In this document: one piece after another, positions 7,165-7,816 of the stretch | Layout of the letters: each line of letters begins with the position of its first letter | Numbering within the stretch: the first letter of the stretch is position 1 | Source of the DNA: Deltaproteobacteria bacterium | Lineage (GTDB): Bacteria; Desulfobacterota; Syntrophia; Syntrophales; Smithellaceae | Direction of reading: 5' to 3' | DNA: 7,816 bases | Assembly: GCA_017860985.1 (NCBI GenBank) | Contig: JAGFXG010000044.1 | Span: 1-7,816 of the forward strand | Notes under the pieces: generated by a model | Database searches by the model: none | What the model saw: only the letters and a program-made list of their open reading frames with translations | Told to the model about the DNA's origin: nothing | Position numbers and translations under genes: made by a program

Positions 7165-7484
7165 GGCGACATCTTTTTCGCCTCTTTCTTACGAGCCTTG
7201 GCCATTGTCTTCAGCAACTTCTTATCCGGAACTTCCACAGGGGCAGACGCTTTGGCGGTCAGCTCCGGCACAGAGGTTTCAATGGGTATAACAGCGGCAG
7301 CATCATGTTTTTGTTGATCGTCCGGCGGCAGGGAGGAATCCTGTTTGGCACGGCGCAGGCGCACTCTCGCGACCACGGCTTCGGCCAGCATTCTGCCGAA
7401 CTGGCCGATAAACCCGGCAACCAAAACCAGAATCACCCATTTGAGAACCGACCATGTGCTAATGTACTCTAGAATATCCGTCAT
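7161..7484 (-). CDS. small single-pass membrane protein, function unknown
   Basis: I do not recognise a characterised family. The 107-residue product begins MTDILEYISTW, then has a hydrophobic segment at about 14-28 (LKWVILVLVAGFIGQ) that runs into an amphipathic, arginine-rich helix (VVARVRLRRAK). A low-complexity, Ala/Pro/Asp-rich middle (about 49-85) follows, and the tail is strongly basic (KARKKEAKK). By the positive-inside rule the C-terminal part should face the cytoplasm, where the Lys-rich tail could contact RNA, DNA or lipids (inference). The start at 7484 has a modest GGGA about 8 nt upstream. Upstream there is a plausible promoter (7531-7560) and a dyad (7495-7509). Its stop codon overlaps the stop of the convergent methyltransferase gene in the palindrome CTAG. 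A real gene is likely, because a clear membrane segment, a promoter-like sequence and an otherwise unexplained interval coincide. Confidence 0.75.
   Translation of the reverse strand: MTDILEYISTWSVLKWVILVLVAGFIGQFGRMLAEAVVARVRLRRAKQDSSLPPDDQQKHDAAAVIPIETSVPELTAKASAPVEVPDKKLLKTMAKARKKEAKKMSP
7165..7182 (+). terminator. weak terminator-like hairpin after the methyltransferase
   Basis: GGCGA (7165-7169) and TCGCC (7178-7182) can pair around an 8-nt T-rich loop, followed by a pyrimidine tract TCTTTCTT. It starts right after the methyltransferase stop and lies inside the last codons of the convergent gene. The stem is only 5 bp and the tract is not pure T, so termination here is a tentative reading. 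Confidence 0.25.
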
Positions 7485-7494
7485 GTTTTAATCC

Positions 7495-7509
7495 CTGTTC
7501 TTTGAACAG
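7495..7509. promoter_or_regulatory. perfect dyad, possible operator or leader hairpin
   Basis: CTGTTC and GAACAG are perfect 6-bp inverted repeats separated by TTT. The dyad lies 11 bp upstream of the - strand start codon at 7484 and about 20 bp downstream of the candidate -10 box. It could be a repressor site placed just after the transcription start, or a hairpin in the mRNA leader near the ribosome binding site. Which of the two cannot be told from sequence alone. Confidence 0.4.
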
Positions 7510-7530
7510 ATTGCAAAACTGCTTTTGTAA

Positions 7531-7560
7531 TTTATACAGGAAATACATCCCTGATGACAA
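7531..7560 (-). promoter_or_regulatory. candidate sigma-70 promoter of the small membrane protein gene
   Basis: On the - strand, TTGTCA (7555-7560) and TATAAA (7531-7536) are spaced by 18 bp. Transcription would start near 7524, giving a leader of about 40 nt that contains the GAACAG dyad. The boxes match the sigma-70 consensus well; expression is not demonstrated. Confidence 0.5.
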
Positions 7561-7594
7561 GGGCTATTTATCCGTATGATGAGGAGTGGAAGCC

Positions 7595-7680
7595 CGCTCA
7601 CGCCCGACGAGCGTTAATTCTCCGTAGCTTGCTGCGATATGATAACGTTCATTTCATACCTCGACAGTTTACTGCGAGGT
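7595..7680. repeat. REP-like cluster of three hairpins
   Basis: Three imperfect palindromes follow each other: CGCTC/GAGCG (7595-7613, 9-nt loop); CGTAGC/GCTGCG (7623-7636, one G-T pair, very tight loop); and ACCTCG...CGAGGT with an inner CAG/CTG (7658-7680, one bulged A, TTTA loop). The wording around GTAGCTTGCTGCG and the paired hairpins separated by GATAACGTTCATTTCATAC resembles dispersed intergenic palindromic elements I associate with deltaproteobacterial genomes. This copy looks degenerate. No transposase is in the window. The element fills the gap between two divergent genes. Confidence 0.5.
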
Positions 7681-7682
7681 GG

Positions 7683-7711
7683 TTGATTTCAATGGCGGGT
7701 CATGCTACACA
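7683..7711 (+). promoter_or_regulatory. possible extended -10 promoter of the last gene
   Basis: TTGATT (7683-7688) and TGC-TACACA (7703-7711) are separated by 17 bp between the hexamers. The TG motif ahead of the -10 could make up for the poor -10 match. It lies about 45 bp upstream of the start at 7757 and directly after the hairpin cluster. The evidence is weak. Confidence 0.3.
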
Positions 7712-7756
7712 TGCCGGCAATCTCAATGATTATCCCTGCAAAGGAGTTCAGGTATT

Positions 7757-7816
7757 ATGAAAATTATCCGCTTTGCATCCTCCGAAGAAGAAGTGTTTTG
7801 CGGCGCCTATTCTCCA
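7757..7816 (+). CDS. N-terminus of a possible fumarylacetoacetate hydrolase-family protein (partial)
   Basis: Only the first 20 codons are in the window; the reading frame runs off the end. The start is supported by AAGGAG at 7741-7746, 10 nt upstream of the ATG. The protein begins MKIIRF and continues with an acidic stretch and CGAYSP. An MKIIRF-type opening is common in the N-terminal domain of fumarylacetoacetate hydrolase-family enzymes (hydratases/isomerases of aromatic-degradation pathways), which is why I suggest that family. Twenty residues cannot settle it; the gene itself is well supported, the product is not. Confidence 0.55.
   Translation, partial: MKIIRFASSEEEVFCGAYSP

Noticed and set aside
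7554..7760. A 68-codon + strand open frame
   Set aside because: It runs through the hairpin cluster, overlaps the promoter of the divergent gene and the start of the last gene, and its translation looks like repeat DNA read as protein.

Overview
The window looks like a chromosomal housekeeping segment from a Gram-negative bacterium, most likely a deltaproteobacterium (Desulfobacterota, Syntrophaceae-like). The basis is the gene order rplU-rpmA-obgE-proB, the short Obg without a C-terminal extension, and the protein flavour of ProB and the LemA/M48 pair. The taxonomic call is inference from recognition, not a search. I see no phage, insertion sequence, CRISPR array, tRNA or rRNA.

Layout. Positions 1-716 are a compact ribosomal unit: a near-consensus sigma-70 promoter (TTGACA, 17 bp, TATAAG), rplU (L21), rpmA (L27) and a strong intrinsic terminator. 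A 227-bp gap holds that terminator, a small perfect hairpin and an antisense mini-frame of doubtful reality. Positions 884-3048 carry obgE and proB, two bases apart and probably translationally coupled; proA does not follow. Positions 3115-5746 carry lemA and a gene for a membrane M48 (HtpX-like) protease with a C-terminal extension of about 300 residues that has TerB-like stretches. Positions 5842-7164 encode a THUMP-domain RNA methyltransferase of the RlmL type with an unusual basic insert after its catalytic NPPYGER motif. All of these are on the + strand.

Positions 7161-7484 on the - strand encode a small single-pass membrane protein of unknown function. It converges on the methyltransferase gene so tightly that both stop codons lie in one CTAG palindrome. 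Its upstream region has a plausible promoter and a GAACAG dyad. Positions 7595-7680 hold three consecutive small hairpins resembling a degenerate REP-like element. The window ends in the first 20 codons of a + strand gene that may be a fumarylacetoacetate hydrolase-family enzyme.

The genes cover ribosome components (L21, L27), ribosome assembly (Obg), 23S rRNA modification (RlmL-like), proline synthesis (ProB) and envelope protein quality control (LemA plus M48 protease). Nothing here amounts to a clear new defence or mobile system. The most distinctive items are the extended M48 protease with its LemA partner, the methyltransferase insert, and the small membrane protein with its dyad.
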